Shown in pieces: positions 61,927 to 64,000 of a stretch of 64,000 nt of DNA; the first letter of the stretch is position 1; every line of letters begins with the position of its first letter. The stretch is taken from assembly GCF_002224125.1 (NCBI RefSeq), contig NZ_NCSM01000005.1, positions 124,001-188,000 of the forward strand. Reading direction: 5' to 3'. A program made the translations under genes and the position numbers. The DNA is from Streptomyces sp. NBS 14/10. Lineage in GTDB: Bacteria > Actinomycetota > Actinomycetes > Streptomycetales > Streptomycetaceae. The notes below the pieces were generated by a model. That model searched no databases, had not been told where the DNA came from, and was given only the letters and a program-made list of their open reading frames with translations.

Positions 61927-64000
61927 ATGGACGCGCTCAAGACGCTCCTGATCGACCATCACGACTCGTATACCTACAACCTTTTCCAGCTGCTCACGGA
62001 GGTCAACGGCGAGGAGCCGGTGGTGATCCTCCACGACTCGCCCGAGTGCCTGGATCCGAATCTGCTGGATTTGTCAGACCCGTCGGGTCAGTCGGGCCTC
62101 GCGGGTCTCTCGAGGTTTGACAACATCGTGGTGTCGCCCGGCCCCGGCCACCCGGCCGACCCGCGTGACTTTGGAGCCACCGCCCAGCTGATCGAGCGGT
62201 CCCCCATACCGGTCCTCGGGGTGTGCCTCGGCCACCAGGGCATCGCCCTCGGCGCCCAGGCCCGGGTGGTGCCCGCCCCCGAACCCCGCCACGGGCATCT
62301 CTCCCGGATCCGGCACGGCGAGCGCGGGCTGTTCCGCGGGCTCCCCCAGGACTTCACCGCCGTCCGCTACCACTCGCTGTGCGTGGCGGAACCGCTGCCC
62401 CTGCCCCTCCAGGCCATCGCCTGGTCCGAGGACGGTGTGCTGATGGCGCTGCGCCACCGCACCCGGCCGCTGTGGGGGGTGCAGTTCCATCCGGAGTCCG
62501 TCCTCACCGGATACGGCCACCGGATCCTGGCCAACTTCCGCGATCTGACCCGCGAATACGCGGCCATGACCGCGGACCAGTCGTCCGCGCCGCCGCCCGC
62601 GGCGGCCCGCCCCGTGAAACACCGGGAGCTCGCCGACACCGCGCCGGCCGCGGCCGCTCCCCCGCCCGCGAGGCGGACGGCGGTCGCCGAGGACAGCGTC
62701 GGCTACCGGCTGCACTCCCGGTGGCTCGCCGTCCCGATCGACACGGAGGCGGCCTTCACCCGTCTGTACGCGGACGCGCCGCGCGCGTTCTGGCTGGACA
62801 GCGCGCGGACCCGGTCCGGTGAGGCGCGCTTCTCCTTCCTGGGCGACGGCCGGGGCCCGCTGGCCGAGTTCGTCCGCTACGACGTGGGCCGCGGCGCCTG
62901 CGAGGTCGAGCGGGCCGGGAAGCCCGTCACCCACGTCCCCGGCAGCGTCTTCGACCACCTCAAGAAGGAGCTGGCGCGCCGCCGCGTCGCCGCCCCGACC
63001 CTCCCGTTCGACTTCACGGGCGGCTACATCGGCTACTTCGGCTACGAGCTCAAGGCCGACTGCGGCTCCACCAACCGGCACGAGGCGAAGACCCCCGACG
63101 CCTGCTGGCTGTTCGCGGACCGGTTTCTGGCCGTCGACCACCAAGAGGGCGTCACCTACGCCCTGTGTCTGACCGAGGACACCCCGGACGGCCACCGCGA
63201 GGCCGCCGAGTGGCTGGACGACACCATCACCACGCTCACCCGCCTCCCGGTGGGCGGCGAGCCCGCCCCTCCCCCGACGGCCTCCGGGGCCACCACGGCC
63301 GCCGTCGAGCCCTGGCTGGTGCGGGACCGGGAGCGGTACCTGGCGGATATCGAGGCCTGCCAGCGGGAGCTGAGGGCCGGCACCAGCTACGAGATCTGTC
63401 TCACCGACTCGGCCTGGCTACCCGCGCCGGACGATTCGTACGCCTTCTACCGTGCGCTGCGCCGCCTCAACCCCGCGCCGTACGCGGCCTTCCTGCGGTT
63501 CGGGGAGGCGGATGTGGCGTGTGCCTCCCCCGAGCGCTTTCTGCGGATCAGTCCCGACAGAACGGCCGAGGCCAGGCCGATCAAGGGCACGGCGCCACGC
63601 GGCCGGAACGCCGACGAGGACGCCCGGGCCCGGGCCACCCTGGCCACCAGCCCGAAGACCCGCGCCGAGAACCTGATGATCGTCGATCTGCTCCGCAACG
63701 ACCTGGGACGGGTCTGCGCGCCCGGGACCGTACGCGTCCCCGATCTGATGCACACCGAGACCTACGCCACCGTCCACCAGTTGGTGTCCACCGTGCGCGG
63801 CCGGCTCCACGAGGACAGGGACGCCGTCGACTGTGTACGGGCCTGCTTCCCCGGTGGATCCATGACCGGAGCGCCCAAGGAGCGGACCCTGGAGATCATC
63901 GACACGCTGGAGACCGAGGCGCGCGGCGTCTACTCCGGGGCGCTCGGCTTCCTCAGCTGCAACGGCGCGGCGGACCTCAACATCGTCATCCGCACCGCCG
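61927..64000 (+). CDS. pabAB: fused aminodeoxychorismate synthase PabA-PabB (3' end outside window)
   Basis: 691 residues visible, frame open to the window end. N-terminal glutaminase (PabA) 1-205: catalytic Cys100 in GVCLGHQG, His188 and Glu190 in FHPES. After a Pro/Ala linker, the chorismate-binding PabB half has FTGGYIGYFGYELKAD, GTSYEICLTD, the lysine of PIKGTAPRG, and MIVDLLRNDLGRV with CFPGGSMTGAPK. Catalyses chorismate + Gln to 4-amino-4-deoxychorismate, which goes to p-aminobenzoate (folate) or p-aminophenylalanine. Fused PabAB enzymes in Streptomyces are typical of natural-product clusters (candicidin-type starter, chloramphenicol). ATG 61927 follows GAGGAGG. Confidence 0.95.
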   Translation, partial: MDALKTLLIDHHDSYTYNLFQLLTEVNGEEPVVILHDSPECLDPNLLDLSDPSGQSGLAGLSRFDNIVVSPGPGHPADPRDFGATAQLIERSPIPVLGVCLGHQGIALGAQARVVPAPEPRHGHLSRIRHGERGLFRGLPQDFTAVRYHSLCVAEPLPLPLQAIAWSEDGVLMALRHRTRPLWGVQFHPESVLTGYGHRILANFRDLTREYAAMTADQSSAPPPAAARPVKHRELADTAPAAAAPPPARRTAVAEDSVGYRLHSRWLAVPIDTEAAFTRLYADAPRAFWLDSARTRSGEARFSFLGDGRGPLAEFVRYDVGRGACEVERAGKPVTHVPGSVFDHLKKELARRRVAAPTLPFDFTGGYIGYFGYELKADCGSTNRHEAKTPDACWLFADRFLAVDHQEGVTYALCLTEDTPDGHREAAEWLDDTITTLTRLPVGGEPAPPPTASGATTAAVEPWLVRDRERYLADIEACQRELRAGTSYEICLTDSAWLPAPDDSYAFYRALRRLNPAPYAAFLRFGEADVACASPERFLRISPDRTAEARPIKGTAPRGRNADEDARARATLATSPKTRAENLMIVDLLRNDLGRVCAPGTVRVPDLMHTETYATVHQLVSTVRGRLHEDRDAVDCVRACFPGGSMTGAPKERTLEIIDTLETEARGVYSGALGFLSCNGAADLNIVIRTA

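Overview
The window is high-GC actinobacterial DNA, most probably from a Streptomyces chromosome, in accessory rather than core sequence. The evidence is near-saturated third-position G/C, frequent GTG and TTG starts, many 4-bp ATGA/GTGA stop-start overlaps, and actinobacterial families such as PucR regulators with GAF domains, STAND-WD40 proteins, a DmdR/IdeR-type iron box and 3,4-AHBA genes. No rRNA, tRNA or CRISPR array was seen.

Layout. (1) 1-11.8 kb: two convergent GAF-PucR regulators, then a seven-gene catabolic operon: aldehyde dehydrogenase, MFS carrier, flavin hydroxylase of 2,6-dihydroxypyridine-hydroxylase type, cupin, ACMSD-like amidohydrolase, second MFS carrier and VOC protein. 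It probably imports and breaks down a hydroxylated (hetero)aromatic acid. (2) 11.8-15.0 kb: an IS630-type element bounded by about 58-bp imperfect inverted repeats and a CTAG/TA target. It sits exactly on the VOC stop codon and carries a frameshifted LysR gene, an SDR gene and a transposase interrupted by one amber codon. (3) 15-18.7 kb: a DUF6461-type protein, a thioesterase, a decayed SDR and a zinc alcohol dehydrogenase. (4) 18.8-23.0 kb: an iron-siderophore ABC importer behind an iron box; its second permease has a one-base frameshift. (5) 23-29.8 kb: a 1279-residue HTH-STAND-WD40 protein divergent from an orphan lasso-peptide-type cyclase, then a TIGR00027-type methyltransferase. (6) 29.9-35.0 kb: a membrane Ser/Thr kinase, a PL7 alginate lyase, a lipoprotein and an MHS-family transporter.

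(7) 35.6-46.5 kb: a tightly coupled biosynthetic operon. GriI/GriH-like enzymes should make 3-amino-4-hydroxybenzoate (3,4-AHBA). Two adenylating ligases, two carrier proteins, an active-looking ketosynthase, a short partner without the catalytic Cys, an ATC-hydrolase-like protein, an atypical SDR and an exporter follow. A squalene/phytoene-synthase-family gene lies convergently at the edge. No dedicated ketoreductase, dehydratase, amide synthase or regulator is seen, so the product is not obvious. (8) 47.6-52.8 kb: ordinary genes (mycothiol/SCP2-type, DUF899, TPR-like, lamin-tail, GNAT, MscS).

(9) 53-60.9 kb: a pterin/flavin-like locus with a CDP-alcohol transferase, MDR dehydrogenase, PTPS-like T-fold protein, glycosyltransferase, methyltransferase, flippase-like membrane protein, RibD-type reductase, creatininase-family hydrolase and GTP cyclohydrolase II. 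The cyclohydrolase has Met where E. coli RibA has Tyr105, a change linked to release of the formylated pyrimidine FAPy. The adjacent creatininase homologue would supply an archaeal ArfB-like deformylase. (10) 61.3-64 kb: a monooxygenase-like membrane protein and the start of a fused PabA-PabB aminodeoxychorismate synthase that leaves the window, possibly opening another biosynthetic cluster.
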